DNA of 64,000 nucleotides. It comes from JAEXNA01 sp037189585 (lineage in GTDB: Bacteria; Vulcanimicrobiota; Xenobia; Xenobiales; JADMJV01). The notes under the pieces are model-generated. The model was not told where the DNA came from, did not search any database, and saw only the letters and a list, made by a program, of their open reading frames with translations. The stretch lies in the NCBI GenBank assembly GCA_037189585.1, contig JBBCJA010000042.1, positions 62,001 to 126,000 on the forward strand, written 5' to 3'. A program made the translations under genes and the position numbers. Below are positions 51,374 through 63,448 of this stretch, in pieces (the stretch's first letter is position 1; every line of letters starts with the position of its first letter).

Positions 51374-51916
51374 TTAGACAATCACTCGCAAGCTAAAGAA
51401 GCTGTAGCGCTCGCTGACGGGAGAAAACTCAAATTCCAGAGGTGCCGAGGAACGCCTAGCCATGTCGATCAAGCCGAGACCGGCGCCATGGCTGTCAGGT
51501 GACCGGTCTTTGCGAAGCTGCTCTTTGTAGAGGACCTTCAGGCCGGCTTTATCCAGAGCTCGGAGCTCTTCGAGGCGAGCGCGCAGGTCGGCCACGTCCT
51601 CGTGTTCGACCATGTTCCCCGCATTGACTTCATAGTGTTCGTCGCGCTTGGCGATCACGATGATGGAAGAGGCGCTGATCGAAAGTTCGGCCTCCTTGAG
51701 TTTGAGAGCAGTGTAGTTACGAACATTTTGGGAGGCTTCGACGTAGACGGAGAAGACGTCCATCATAGCGGTTCTCTGAACGGATTCGCTCTCGAGGTAC
51801 TTGCGGACGGCTAATCCCAGCTCTTCGATCAAAGAGTGAGAGAAAGAGCCCGAAAACGCGATGAGGGCTCCGGCCTCACCCAGCCTTTCCCGCAAGGAGA
51901 AGAGATTGACACTCAC
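51374..51916 (-). CDS. siaB: SiaB-like protein kinase (DUF6272)
   Basis: 180 residues. GTG 51916 overlaps the siaA stop (GTGA). It has a histidine-kinase-like ATPase fold: MMDVFSVYVEASQNVRNYT is an N-box-like helix and SHGAGLGLIDMARRS the G2-like glycine loop. SiaB family members phosphorylate the SiaC threonine/serine, like anti-sigma kinases. The frame runs further upstream to 52246 inside siaA, but that part is not coding. No membrane segment or sensor domain is present. Confidence 0.85.
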   Translation of the reverse strand: MSVNLFSLRERLGEAGALIAFSGSFSHSLIEELGLAVRKYLESESVQRTAMMDVFSVYVEASQNVRNYTALKLKEAELSISASSIIVIAKRDEHYEVNAGNMVEHEDVADLRARLEELRALDKAGLKVLYKEQLRKDRSPDSHGAGLGLIDMARRSSAPLEFEFSPVSERYSFFSLRVIV

Positions 51917-53931
51917 AGGGCGACTCCGACCACGGTGATGTCGTCCCTTTGGGCCGCGCTGCCCGAGTATTCGGCGATCATTTGGTCGAGATGGTCGTTC
52001 ATGGCGCTGAGCGGGATCTTTTCCCATTTCAGAAAGGCTTCCTGCAATCGCTTTGGCCCCAATCCAAAGCCCTTGGGCCCTCCGGGCTGGTCCAGAATGC
52101 CGTCGGAGAGAAGAAAGAGTCGAGTTCCTCGCGGCAGGTCCAGGTCGTGATTGGTGATGCGAAGCTGGGCCTCGGACTTGGTGTAACCAAGACTGCATCG
52201 GTCGGCTTTGATCACTTCGATCGCCTGCCCGGGCCGCTGGACCCAAAGAGGCATGCGGGCTCCGGCGTAGCGAATTCGAGAATCACCCGTCTTTCCATAG
52301 AGAATCCCGATGTCCAGTCCGTTCTGGCTACCCGGCTCTTCTTGTTGCAACAACTCCTGCAGCGTTGTGTTGAGCTCGACTAAGAGATCCGCGGGGTCCT
52401 CCAGGCCACGGCTGGCCACGGCGCGGTCCAGAAGTGCCTTGGAGGCCATCGACATGAAGGCCCCGGGGACACCGTGGCCGGTGCAGTCGGCCACGGCCAA
52501 AAGGAAGCTCCCGTTGGGCGCGGTGTAGAGCGTGTAGTAGTCGCCTCCCACGATGTCGCGCGGCCGCCAGAAGGTGAAGCTGTCGAGGAAGGCGGTCTTG
52601 AGCTCGGAAGGCTTGGCCAGGAGGGCGCTTTGGATCAGCAAGGCGTAGTGGATGCTGTCCATGATCTTCTCATTGGACTGGCGCAGCTCTTCGGTGCGCT
52701 CTTCCACTTTGAGCTCGAGATTGTGGGTGTAGTCGCGAACGGTCGCCGTCATGTGATTGAAGGAGCGCGTCAGCTGGCCCACTTCGTCGTTGCGGTCGAT
52801 CTCGAGATCGACGCCGTATTGACCGGCGGCGATCTCCTGAGTTGATACTGTGAGTTTGGACAGGCGGCGCAGGATCAAGCGATCGATGGTGTAGGAGATG
52901 AGAAGAAGACTGACCAGTAGCGCGAGACCCAGCACAGCGAGAATAGGAAGAAATTGGGTGAGCTCGATGACCTGGTTGGGGTCGACGAAGACCAGCGCGA
53001 TCCAATCGACATCGGGCATAAAAGCCGCGCCCACGATCACTTGGCGACCCTCGCGCTCGATCTGGAAGTGGTCGATCTTGTCTGGGGAAGTGGTGAGGGA
53101 AGACAGCTTCTGTTGGAAGACCGCCCTTTGGGCGGGCTCTAGAAGCTCAAAGATCTTTAGCCGCTTGGTCTCATCCTTGATCCCGGCATTTTTGGCCATC
53201 AGCTCGGAGTCGTAGTGACCCTGAACGATCCCCTCGCGGTCGACGAGCACGGTCTGAACGCCTGGGTCGCTCGACTGCACCACCTCTTTGAGGAACTCCG
53301 TGAGATCGAGCCCGCTGCCGCCCAGCCCAAGCTTTTGGGTACCCTCTTTGACAACTGCGTTGATCCAGACCTTGGTCAGCCCGAGCTGTGGACTGTTGTC
53401 GACGTGCAGAGCGAAGCTGTCCACCTTCTCGATGGTGTCGAAGTACCAGTTGGAGCGGGGATCGTCTCGCTTGACCACATAGCGAAGCTCCTGTCCTCGA
53501 AACTCGTCCTGGGCGTTGTTGAAATAGTAGTTCTTGCTTTTGTCGACGATGAAAAAGTAGCTGCGGTCGGCGAAGAGATTGCGAAAGCTATCGAGCTCTC
53601 GCAGGGCTTGTTTGCGAAGGTTCGGATCGTTTTCGTTTTGGGCCCAGGCCTGCAAGAGCGGCGAGTTGACCAGCTTTTCGGCCAGCACCACCTCGCGCTC
53701 GAGCTTGGCCTGGATGCGGGCTTGCTGGCGCTGGGCGTACTGGGTGGCGTAGCCGGATCCCAAGCGCAGGACGGCGCGCTCGGAGATGCGGTGGAAGCCG
53801 AAAGCCGAGAGGGCGCCCACCAAAAGGAAGATGGCAAGAACCAGGAGGAGGAAGCGACCGCGCAGACCCGCCCAACCGACTTTGACCATGCCCCGTTGCT
53901 TCTCATCAGGCTCGGGCGGTCCTCTTGACAT
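51913..53931 (-). CDS. siaA: SiaA-like sensor PP2C phosphatase
   Basis: 672 residues. Membrane helices at about 27-46 and 320-342 flank a dCache-like periplasmic domain (SYFFIVDKSKNYYFNN, WYFDTIEKVDSFALHVD). A HAMP (about 345-400; EIDRNDEVGQLTRSFNHM) and coiled coil lead to a SpoIIE/PP2C phosphatase (about 430-672): RDIVGGDYYTLY, AVADCTGHGVPGAFMSM with metal aspartate, LFLLSDGILDQ and QRDDITVVGV. It would dephosphorylate SiaC in response to an outside signal. ATG 53931 lacks a ribosome binding site and lies on the argC -35; the ATG at 53889 is an alternative. Confidence 0.87.
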   Translation of the reverse strand: MSRGPPEPDEKQRGMVKVGWAGLRGRFLLLVLAIFLLVGALSAFGFHRISERAVLRLGSGYATQYAQRQQARIQAKLEREVVLAEKLVNSPLLQAWAQNENDPNLRKQALRELDSFRNLFADRSYFFIVDKSKNYYFNNAQDEFRGQELRYVVKRDDPRSNWYFDTIEKVDSFALHVDNSPQLGLTKVWINAVVKEGTQKLGLGGSGLDLTEFLKEVVQSSDPGVQTVLVDREGIVQGHYDSELMAKNAGIKDETKRLKIFELLEPAQRAVFQQKLSSLTTSPDKIDHFQIEREGRQVIVGAAFMPDVDWIALVFVDPNQVIELTQFLPILAVLGLALLVSLLLISYTIDRLILRRLSKLTVSTQEIAAGQYGVDLEIDRNDEVGQLTRSFNHMTATVRDYTHNLELKVEERTEELRQSNEKIMDSIHYALLIQSALLAKPSELKTAFLDSFTFWRPRDIVGGDYYTLYTAPNGSFLLAVADCTGHGVPGAFMSMASKALLDRAVASRGLEDPADLLVELNTTLQELLQQEEPGSQNGLDIGILYGKTGDSRIRYAGARMPLWVQRPGQAIEVIKADRCSLGYTKSEAQLRITNHDLDLPRGTRLFLLSDGILDQPGGPKGFGLGPKRLQEAFLKWEKIPLSAMNDHLDQMIAEYSGSAAQRDDITVVGVAL

Positions 53932-53953
53932 GGATGTTTTGGGAATATATTTT
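53925..53953 (+). promoter_or_regulatory. Promoter of the arg operon
   Basis: Perfect -35 TTGACA (53925-53930) and -10 TATTTT (53948-53953) with 17-base spacing; TATATT (53946-53951) is an overlapping alternative at 15. The start would be at about 53960, on the first codon of argC. The promoter overlaps the divergent siaA N-terminal codons. Confidence 0.75.
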
Positions 53954-53959
53954 CATCCC

Positions 53960-53977
53960 AGTGAATAAAAATTCAAA
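53960..53977 (+). promoter_or_regulatory. ARG box (ArgR operator)
   Basis: AGTGAATAAAAATTCAAA matches the enterobacterial ARG box WNTGAATWWWWATTCANW at every defined position. It covers the predicted transcription start and the argC start codon at 53961. The argR gene is the last of this operon, so arginine-bound ArgR should close it by feedback. Confidence 0.85.
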
Positions 53978-54983
53978 AATAAGAGTCGCCGTCGCGGGGG
54001 CTTCCGGCTATGTCGGGGCCGAGCTACTGCGTTACCTGGCGGGTCATCCTCGGGTGGAGGTGGTGGCCTGCCTTGCTCACAGCCAGCAGGGGCAGCGATT
54101 GACCGATCTTTTTCCCAACCTGGTGGGATTTTACGACGATGTCGTCTTGGCCGGGACAGAGTATGAGGAGCTGGCTTCCCAGGCCGACCTCGTCTTTTTG
54201 TGTTTGCCTCACGGGAAGAGTCAGGAGGCGGCCAAGACTCTGGTCGAGGTCGGCTGTAAGGTGATCGACCTGGGAGCCGACTTTCGCCTGCGCGAGGCTG
54301 CCGTTTATGAGAAGACTTATGACGGTAGGCATCTTTTTCCCGACCTTTTAAAGCAAGCGGTTTACGGACTGCCCGAGTGGCACCGCGAGGCGATCAAGGC
54401 GGCGCGACTGGTGGCCAATCCTGGCTGCTATCCCACGGCTTCCTTGTTGGCTCTGCTGCCGGTGATCAAGGCTGGCTTGTTGCAAGAGCCTACCGTGATC
54501 GATGCCAAGTCCGGAGTCTCGGGAGCGGGGCGCGGAGCCACCGTGGGCTCTCTCTATTCCGAGGTGAACGAGACCATCAAGGCTTACGGAGTGGGAGGCC
54601 ATCGTCACCAGCCGGAGATCGAGCAGACGGTGGGGCAGAAGGTGATCTTCACCCCGCATCTCACCCCCATGACTCGGGGGATGCTGGCCACCGTCTATGT
54701 GCGTCACGAAGCGGCCGATCTTCTGTCCCTCTATCAGGAGTTTTACCGAGAGGAGCCGTTCGTGAGGGTGTTGGAAAAGGCTCTCCCCACGACCAAAGCC
54801 GTGATGGGGACCAACTTCTGTCATCTGGCGGTGAAGCCGAGCGGGTATCCGGGCTGCTCTATCGTGCTTTCGGCCATCGACAATTTGGGCAAAGGGGCGG
54901 CGGGCACCGCTGTCCACAACATGAATCTCTTGTTCGGCTTGCCCGAGGAGACCGGACTCCGGCTTCCTGGACCTAACCCGTAA
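53961..54983 (+). CDS. argC: N-acetyl-gamma-glutamyl-phosphate reductase
   Basis: 340 residues from GTG 53961. The NADP site is VAVAGASGYVGAELLRYL; the catalytic cysteine is in NPGCYPTASLLALLP, and SGVSGAGRGA, GHRHQPEIEQ and FTPHLTPMTRG are present. It reduces N-acetylglutamyl phosphate to the semialdehyde. I chose GTG because the promoter and ARG box allow transcription only from about 53960, giving MNKNSKIRVAVAGASG, a normal ArgC start, and no ribosome binding site precedes it. Upstream in-frame codons (TTG 53925, ATG 53934) would fall inside the promoter. Confidence 0.95.
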   Translation: MNKNSKIRVAVAGASGYVGAELLRYLAGHPRVEVVACLAHSQQGQRLTDLFPNLVGFYDDVVLAGTEYEELASQADLVFLCLPHGKSQEAAKTLVEVGCKVIDLGADFRLREAAVYEKTYDGRHLFPDLLKQAVYGLPEWHREAIKAARLVANPGCYPTASLLALLPVIKAGLLQEPTVIDAKSGVSGAGRGATVGSLYSEVNETIKAYGVGGHRHQPEIEQTVGQKVIFTPHLTPMTRGMLATVYVRHEAADLLSLYQEFYREEPFVRVLEKALPTTKAVMGTNFCHLAVKPSGYPGCSIVLSAIDNLGKGAAGTAVHNMNLLFGLPEETGLRLPGPNP

Positions 54984-54996
54984 GATAAGGAACGCT

Positions 54997-56208
54997 ATGA
55001 CCGCTATCGCTTCGATCACTTTAATCTCCGGCGGGATCACCTCCGCGGCGGGGTTCACTGCCACCGGCTTGAATTGTGGCATTCGTCCCGACAGGAAGGA
55101 TCTGGCCTTGCTCTGGGCGGCGGAGGGTACCACGGCGGCGGGGCTTTTCACCACCAACCAGGTCTGCGCCGCTCCGGTCAAAGTTTGCCGCGAGCACGTG
55201 GCGGGTGGCTTCGTCCGCGCGGTCCTTGTCAACAGCGGCAACGCCAACGCCTGCACCGGGCCTCAAGGGATGGCCGACACGCTGGAGATGGTGAGGTTGA
55301 CCGCCGAGTCGCTCGGTGTCGAGGAGCGGGAGGTTCTGATCTGCTCCACCGGGGTGATCGGTCAGTATCTCCCGATGGAGAAGATTCGCGAAGGGATCCC
55401 GCGCTTGAAGGGCGGTCTTTCCGTCGAAGGGGGAGCCGACGCCTGTCAGGCCATCCTGACCACCGACGCCTTCGAGAAGACCTGCGCCGCGGTGGTGGAG
55501 AGCGCTTCCGGAAGCTACACCATCGGAGGCATGGCCAAGGGAGCCGGGATGATCCATCCCAACATGGCCACCACCTTGGCCTTTGTCACCACCGATGCCG
55601 CCATCGCTCCCGAGGCTCTCAAAGCCGCCTTGAAAACGGCCACCGATGCTTCTTTCAACAGCATCACGGTGGACGGCGATACCAGCACCAACGACACGAT
55701 TCTGCTGCTGGCCAGCGGCGCCTCCGGAGTCAAGCTGGAAAGGGCGGAGGCTCTGGAACAGTTCACTCAAGCCTTGACTCTGGTCACTCAGGACCTGGCC
55801 AAGAAGGTCGTCAAGGATGGGGAGGGGGCGCGCTGCATAGTCGAGATCAAGGTGACCGGAGCCCGTGACGACGCCTCGGCCCGCCAGGTGGCTCAGACCA
55901 TCGCCGGATCGCTGTTGTTCAAAACCATGCTCGCGGGGGGAGAGCCGAACTGGGGTCGAGTTCTGGCCGCCGCCGGTCGGGCGGGAGTTCCCCTTGCGGA
56001 AGAGCGCTGCGAGCTCTCCTTCGGTGAGGTGAAGGTGTACTCCAACGGATCCGGGCTTCCTGAAAACCAACCGGCCGCGGCCCAGGTGCTGAAAGCCTCG
56101 GAGATTCCGATGCACCTCGACCTCGGGGCCGGAGAGGGAAGCGCCGTCATCTGGACCTGCGACATCGGGCACCCCTACGTGGAGCTCAACGGGAGCTACA
56201 TGTCGTGA
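54997..56208 (+). CDS. argJ: Glutamate N-acetyltransferase / ornithine acetyltransferase
   Basis: 403 residues. LVNSGNANACTG is the oxyanion region, and MIHPNMATTLAFVTTDA contains the self-cleavage site (Ala-Thr) that gives alpha and beta chains with the Thr nucleophile. ASFNSITVDGDTSTNDT and GEPNWGRVLAAAGRAG are family signatures. It transfers acetyl from acetylornithine to glutamate, so the pathway is cyclic. Whether it also uses acetyl-CoA cannot be told. It starts 13 bases after argC and overlaps argB by GTGA. Confidence 0.95.
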   Translation: MTAIASITLISGGITSAAGFTATGLNCGIRPDRKDLALLWAAEGTTAAGLFTTNQVCAAPVKVCREHVAGGFVRAVLVNSGNANACTGPQGMADTLEMVRLTAESLGVEEREVLICSTGVIGQYLPMEKIREGIPRLKGGLSVEGGADACQAILTTDAFEKTCAAVVESASGSYTIGGMAKGAGMIHPNMATTLAFVTTDAAIAPEALKAALKTATDASFNSITVDGDTSTNDTILLLASGASGVKLERAEALEQFTQALTLVTQDLAKKVVKDGEGARCIVEIKVTGARDDASARQVAQTIAGSLLFKTMLAGGEPNWGRVLAAAGRAGVPLAEERCELSFGEVKVYSNGSGLPENQPAAAQVLKASEIPMHLDLGAGEGSAVIWTCDIGHPYVELNGSYMS

Positions 56209-56954
56209 CCACCGTCTTGAAGTTTGGCGGCAGCAGCCTGGCCGACCTCGACGCGCTGGCGCGGTTCTTGCCGGGGACCTCGCGCACCGTGATCGTTCAC
56301 GGGGGCGGGCCGGAGATTCAAAAGCAGCTCGACCGCGTCGGGGTGGTTTCGGAGTTTCGAGAGGGGCTACGCGTGACCTCGGCGGAAACCATGGACGTGG
56401 TGGAGATGGTGCTGGCCGGTCGGGTCAACAAGAGGATCGTCTCCTACCTGCAGAAGGCGGGATTCCCCGCGGCCGGGATTTCCGGCATCGACGGCGCCAC
56501 CCTTCAGGGGTCGCTCTATCGCGAGGGGGCCTGGGGCCAGGTGGGGGAGATCGCCGAGGTCCGAACGGAGCTGGTCGAGGCTCTGCTGGCGGGAGGTTTT
56601 TTACCCGTGCTCTCGCCCATCGCTTTCGGTCCCGACTTCGAGCCTCTCAACGTCAACGCCGACACCTCGGCGGCGGCCGTCGCGGGGGCGTTGAAAGCCG
56701 ACACCTTCGTCTTCTTCACCGACGTGCCCGGACTGCGTGACGGGGAGGGGAAGACGGTGGCCGAGATCACTCCCTCGGGCATCGCCCAGTTCATCGCCGA
56801 CGGGGTGATCACGGGAGGCATGATCCCCAAGATGGAGGCCGCCCTGGAAGCCTTGCGCCGAGGGGTCTCTCGAGTGGTCATCCGCTCGCTTACCTCGGAG
56901 CTTCCCGGAACCATCCTAAGAGGAGATTCAAGTCATGTCGAAGCTGTTCGCTAA
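56205..56954 (+). CDS. argB: Acetylglutamate kinase
   Basis: 249 residues, GTG start. LKFGGSSLADLDAL, VIVHGGGPEIQ, LNVNADTSAAAVAGALKADTFVFFTDVPGL and ITGGMIPKMEAALEAL are the amino-acid kinase motifs of ArgB. It is short, near E. coli length, and lacks the N-terminal helix that arginine-sensitive hexameric ArgB proteins carry; control may rest on ArgR and not on feedback of this step. It overlaps argD by 20 bases. Confidence 0.95.
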   Translation: MTTVLKFGGSSLADLDALARFLPGTSRTVIVHGGGPEIQKQLDRVGVVSEFREGLRVTSAETMDVVEMVLAGRVNKRIVSYLQKAGFPAAGISGIDGATLQGSLYREGAWGQVGEIAEVRTELVEALLAGGFLPVLSPIAFGPDFEPLNVNADTSAAAVAGALKADTFVFFTDVPGLRDGEGKTVAEITPSGIAQFIADGVITGGMIPKMEAALEALRRGVSRVVIRSLTSELPGTILRGDSSHVEAVR

Positions 56955-58113
56955 CTACAAAAGAGCCGAGGTGGCCTTCACTCATGGCCGGGGTGTGAAA
57001 CTGTATGACACCGGTGGGAAGGAGTACCTCGATTTTCTCAGCGGTATCGCCGTGAGCGCCTTGGGTCACGCCCACCCTCGCATGGTCGAGGCGCTGACCG
57101 AGCAGGTGGGGAAGCTCTTGCACGTGAGCAACCTTTACGCCATCCCGGAGCAGGAGGCGGCGGCCGCCAAGCTGACCGAGGTCTGCGGTTTCGAGAAGGC
57201 CTTCTTTTGCAACTCGGGTGCCGAAGCCAATGAAGCGCTGATCAAGATCGCGCGACGCTACGCCCACCAGAACGGGCTTCCGCCGGTGCTGGTGGTGGCT
57301 CACAACAGCTTTCACGGACGGACGATGGCCACGCTGTCGGCCACCGGAAACCCGAAGTATCAGGAAAACTTCCACCCGTTGGTGGAGGGGTTCCGCTTCG
57401 TCGACTTCAACGATCAAAGGCAGGCCCTGGATGCCCTCGAGGGCGCTTGCGGCATCCTGCTCGAGCCGGTGCAAGGGGAGGGCGGCGTGGTACCGGCCGA
57501 CCCTGACTATCTGGCCACGGTGGCCAACGCCTGCCGCGTGGGAAAGAAGCTCTTTTTCTTGGATGAGGTTCAGACCGGCATCGGACGAACCGGAGAGTGG
57601 CTGGCCGCTCACGCCTACGGAGTGAAGCCGGACGCGGTGGCCCTGGCCAAAGGGCTGGGCGGCGGAGTGCCGGTGGGAGCGGTGCTGGCCGGCGCCGCTC
57701 TGGCCGAGCTGTTGCCCCCCGGGTCGCACGGAACCACTTACGGGGGGAACCTCCTGGCCTCCACCGCCGCGCTGACGGTTCTCGAGACCATCGCATCGGA
57801 GGGGCTCCTGGACAGGGTGAAAGAGAACGGGCGCTATCTGCGGGAACAGCTATTGGCCGTCCCCGGGGTCAAGGAGGTTCGAGGCTTGGGCTTAATGCTG
57901 GCCGTGGAGATTGAAGGCGAGGCCGGAGCGGTGGCCGAGAGCTGCATGAAAGCGGGCCTTCTGCTCAACGCGGTGCGTCCCACGGCTCTGCGCTTGGCTC
58001 CTCCGTTGGTGGTGACCAAGCCGGAGATCGACGCCGCCATCACTATCTTGGAGGAAGCTCTATGTCAGCCGACCACGAGCGTGGCCGCCGCGAGCGGGCC
58101 ATCGTCAAACTGA
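56935..58113 (+). CDS. argD: Acetylornithine aminotransferase
   Basis: 392 residues; AGGAG 10 bases before the ATG. A class III aminotransferase with FCNSGAEANEALIKIAR, HNSFHGRTMATLSATG, ILLEPVQGEGG, FFLDEVQTGIGRTGEW and ALAKGLGGGVPVGA (PLP-lysine). It makes N-acetylornithine from the semialdehyde with glutamate. The last 17 residues (QPTTSVAAASGPSSN) arise from overlap with argR and are low-complexity, beyond the usual family end. Confidence 0.93.
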   Translation: MSKLFANYKRAEVAFTHGRGVKLYDTGGKEYLDFLSGIAVSALGHAHPRMVEALTEQVGKLLHVSNLYAIPEQEAAAAKLTEVCGFEKAFFCNSGAEANEALIKIARRYAHQNGLPPVLVVAHNSFHGRTMATLSATGNPKYQENFHPLVEGFRFVDFNDQRQALDALEGACGILLEPVQGEGGVVPADPDYLATVANACRVGKKLFFLDEVQTGIGRTGEWLAAHAYGVKPDAVALAKGLGGGVPVGAVLAGAALAELLPPGSHGTTYGGNLLASTAALTVLETIASEGLLDRVKENGRYLREQLLAVPGVKEVRGLGLMLAVEIEGEAGAVAESCMKAGLLLNAVRPTALRLAPPLVVTKPEIDAAITILEEALCQPTTSVAAASGPSSN

Positions 58114-58520
58114 TCGAAAGTCGCCCACTGGGAACTCAAGCGGAGCTGGTCAACGCCCTCAACGAGGATGGTTTTGAGGTGACTCAAGCCACCGTCTCCC
58201 GGGACATCCGGCGTCTCGGTCTAATCAAAGAGCCGCTCTCCCAGGGAGGCTATCGCTACACCGTGCCGCGAACCCGCACGGGACTCAGCGACGCGCGTCG
58301 ACTGGATTTGACCTCGTTCGTGCTGGGTTTCGCCGAGGCCGAGGCCTTCTTAGCGGTGAAGACCTTGCCTGGTCGGGCTATGGCGGTGGCCATCTCCATC
58401 GACGAGATGGAGCTCCCCTCGGTCAGCGGGACTTTGGCCGGAGACGACCTGGTGCTGGTTTTGATCGAAAGGGCCGACCAGCGTGAGAATGTGAGAGCCG
58501 CACTCGATGAGTTCTTTTGA
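58062..58520 (+). CDS. argR: Arginine repressor
   Basis: 152 residues. A winged-helix N-terminal domain has GTQAELVNALNEDGFEVTQATVSRDIRRLGL, the ArgR/AhrC recognition helix with SRD. The C-terminal hexamerisation domain has the arginine-binding SGTLAGDDLVLVLIE. It should bind the ARG box at argC. The start lies 52 bases inside argD; GAGG about 7 bases upstream supports it. As last gene of the operon it represses itself. Confidence 0.93.
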   Translation: MSADHERGRRERAIVKLIESRPLGTQAELVNALNEDGFEVTQATVSRDIRRLGLIKEPLSQGGYRYTVPRTRTGLSDARRLDLTSFVLGFAEAEAFLAVKTLPGRAMAVAISIDEMELPSVSGTLAGDDLVLVLIERADQRENVRAALDEFF

Positions 58521-58563
58521 GTTACTCCACTATGCGTTGATGGACGGGTCAGTGCGCGATCGG

Positions 58564-58920
58564 TCAGAATTCGGGGACACCGGCCACCTCCATGATGGGG
58601 CGGATCTCGGCTGTGCCACGGTGCGCCCCGGGCAGCCGAGCCGCGATGGCGACGGCTTCTTCCAGACTGTCGACCTCGACGATGAAGTACCCGCCCAACT
58701 GCTCTTTGGTTTCGACGAAGGGGCCGTTCACCACCGACGTCTTCCCCTCGCGAACTCGAACCTGGGTCGGCGTGTGGCCGGGCTCGAGCGGGGCGGCGCC
58801 TCGGAACTGCCCGCGCTGGTGAAGCTCATGGCAGATCGCGATCGATTGGGAAAGCGCCTCCTGGTGCTCCTCGGGAGGCCAGGCCTCGGCGGAGGCGTAC
58901 ATCAAAATCAGATACTTCAT
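58564..58920 (-). CDS. YCII-domain (YciI/DGPF-like) protein
   Basis: 118 residues from ATG 58920. MKYLILMYASAEAWP, VRVREGKTSVVNGPFVETKEQLGGYFIVEVDSLEEAV and the end MEVAGVPEF match YCII-related proteins of the DGPF group, often co-encoded with ECF sigma factors. No function is established here. It is on the opposite strand inside the gap between argR and carA. The carA start lies 65 bases from its start, so they share a divergent region. Confidence 0.85.
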   Translation of the reverse strand: MKYLILMYASAEAWPPEEHQEALSQSIAICHELHQRGQFRGAAPLEPGHTPTQVRVREGKTSVVNGPFVETKEQLGGYFIVEVDSLEEAVAIAARLPGAHRGTAEIRPIMEVAGVPEF

Positions 58921-58985
58921 AGGTTTGGGAATTCGGGACTTGGCCGTTCGAGCCTGCGGTCCGAACAGCAACGAAAGGTAGCTCA

Positions 58986-60051
58986 ATGCAGGCAGTTTTA
59001 ATGTTAGAGGATGGGACGCGGTTTCCGGGGCGCGGATTTGGCGCTCCGGGGCTCTCTTTCGGAGAGGTGATCTTTTCCACCGCCATGACGGGATATCAGG
59101 AACTTTTGACCGACCCGTCCTACTGCGGCCAGATTCTGGTCTCCACCGCCGCCCATGTGGGTAACGTGGGCATCAACTCGGGCGATCACGAGTCGGGCCG
59201 AGCATGGCTCGCCGGTTTCGTGGTGCAGGACGCTCCACGAAAGTACAGCAACTGGAGGGCCGACCTTTCGCTGGACTCCTGGCTTGTCCAGCACAAGGTG
59301 GTCGGCCTGTGCGACGTGGACACCCGGGCGGTGGTCCGTCACCTGCGAGAGAAGGGAGCGATGAGAGGCGCGGTCTGCTCGGGCGAGATCCCCGGCGACC
59401 TCTTGCAACAGATCTTGAATCATCCGGATCTTGTCGGTCGCGACCTGGTGCGCGAGGTGACCTGCCGCGAGACCACCTCCTTTGGCGACGGCGGTCTGCA
59501 CGTGGTGGCGTATGACTTCGGTATGAAGCAGCATATGATGAACCTGATGGATCTTCACGGCTTACGGGTCACTCGCGTCCCGGCCGGGACCACCACGGCG
59601 GAGGTGATGGCTTTGAAGCCGGACGGAGTCTTTCTCTCCAACGGCCCCGGCGACCCGGCAGCTTTACAAAGCGTGGTCGAAGAGATTCATGGCTTTTTGG
59701 GTAAGGTTCCGATCTTCGGGATCTGTCTCGGGCATCAGCTGCTGGGGCGCGCGCTGGGCGGCGAGACCTACAAGTTGAAGTTCGGACATCACGGCAGCAA
59801 CCATCCGGTCAAGGACCTCTCCACCGGACGGGTCGAGATCACCACCCAGAACCACGGCTTCGCGGTGGACCCGCAGTCTTTGGCCGGCCGGGCCGAGTTG
59901 ACCCACGTCAATCTCAACGACCTGACCTGCGAGGGGATCGCCTGCCCCGAGCTTCGCGCCTTCTCGGTCCAGTACCACCCGGAGAACGCGCCGGGTCCGC
60001 ACGACTCTCGCTACCTTTTCGAACGATTCGTCAGCAACATGGAGGCAAGCT

Positions 60052-60068
<17 letters not shown>
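58986..60068 (+). CDS. carA: Carbamoyl-phosphate synthase small subunit
   Basis: 360 residues; AAAGG 7 bases before the ATG. The glutaminase domain has VFLSNGPGDPAAL, FGICLGHQLLG with the catalytic Cys, and SVQYHPENAPGPHDS with His and Glu. The N-terminal domain MQAVLMLEDGTRFPGRGFGA is typical. It releases ammonia from glutamine for CarB. It overlaps carB by 17 bases. I see no second ARG box before it. Confidence 0.96.
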
Positions 60069-63333
<3,265 letters not shown>

Positions 63334-63448
63334 GGCTCTTTCCCTAACTACCTCCCACCGAAGCTGTTGCACAAGCTTCTGGCGATTTCACAATTCTGTC
63401 TTGCCACCTGCGACATGAGTGCTCGAACGATATCGATTCGACATCTCG

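Noticed and set aside
55021..56172. 383-codon minus-strand frame opposite argJ
   Set aside because: The product is Gly/His-rich antisense of argJ in high-G+C DNA; argJ has all its catalytic motifs.
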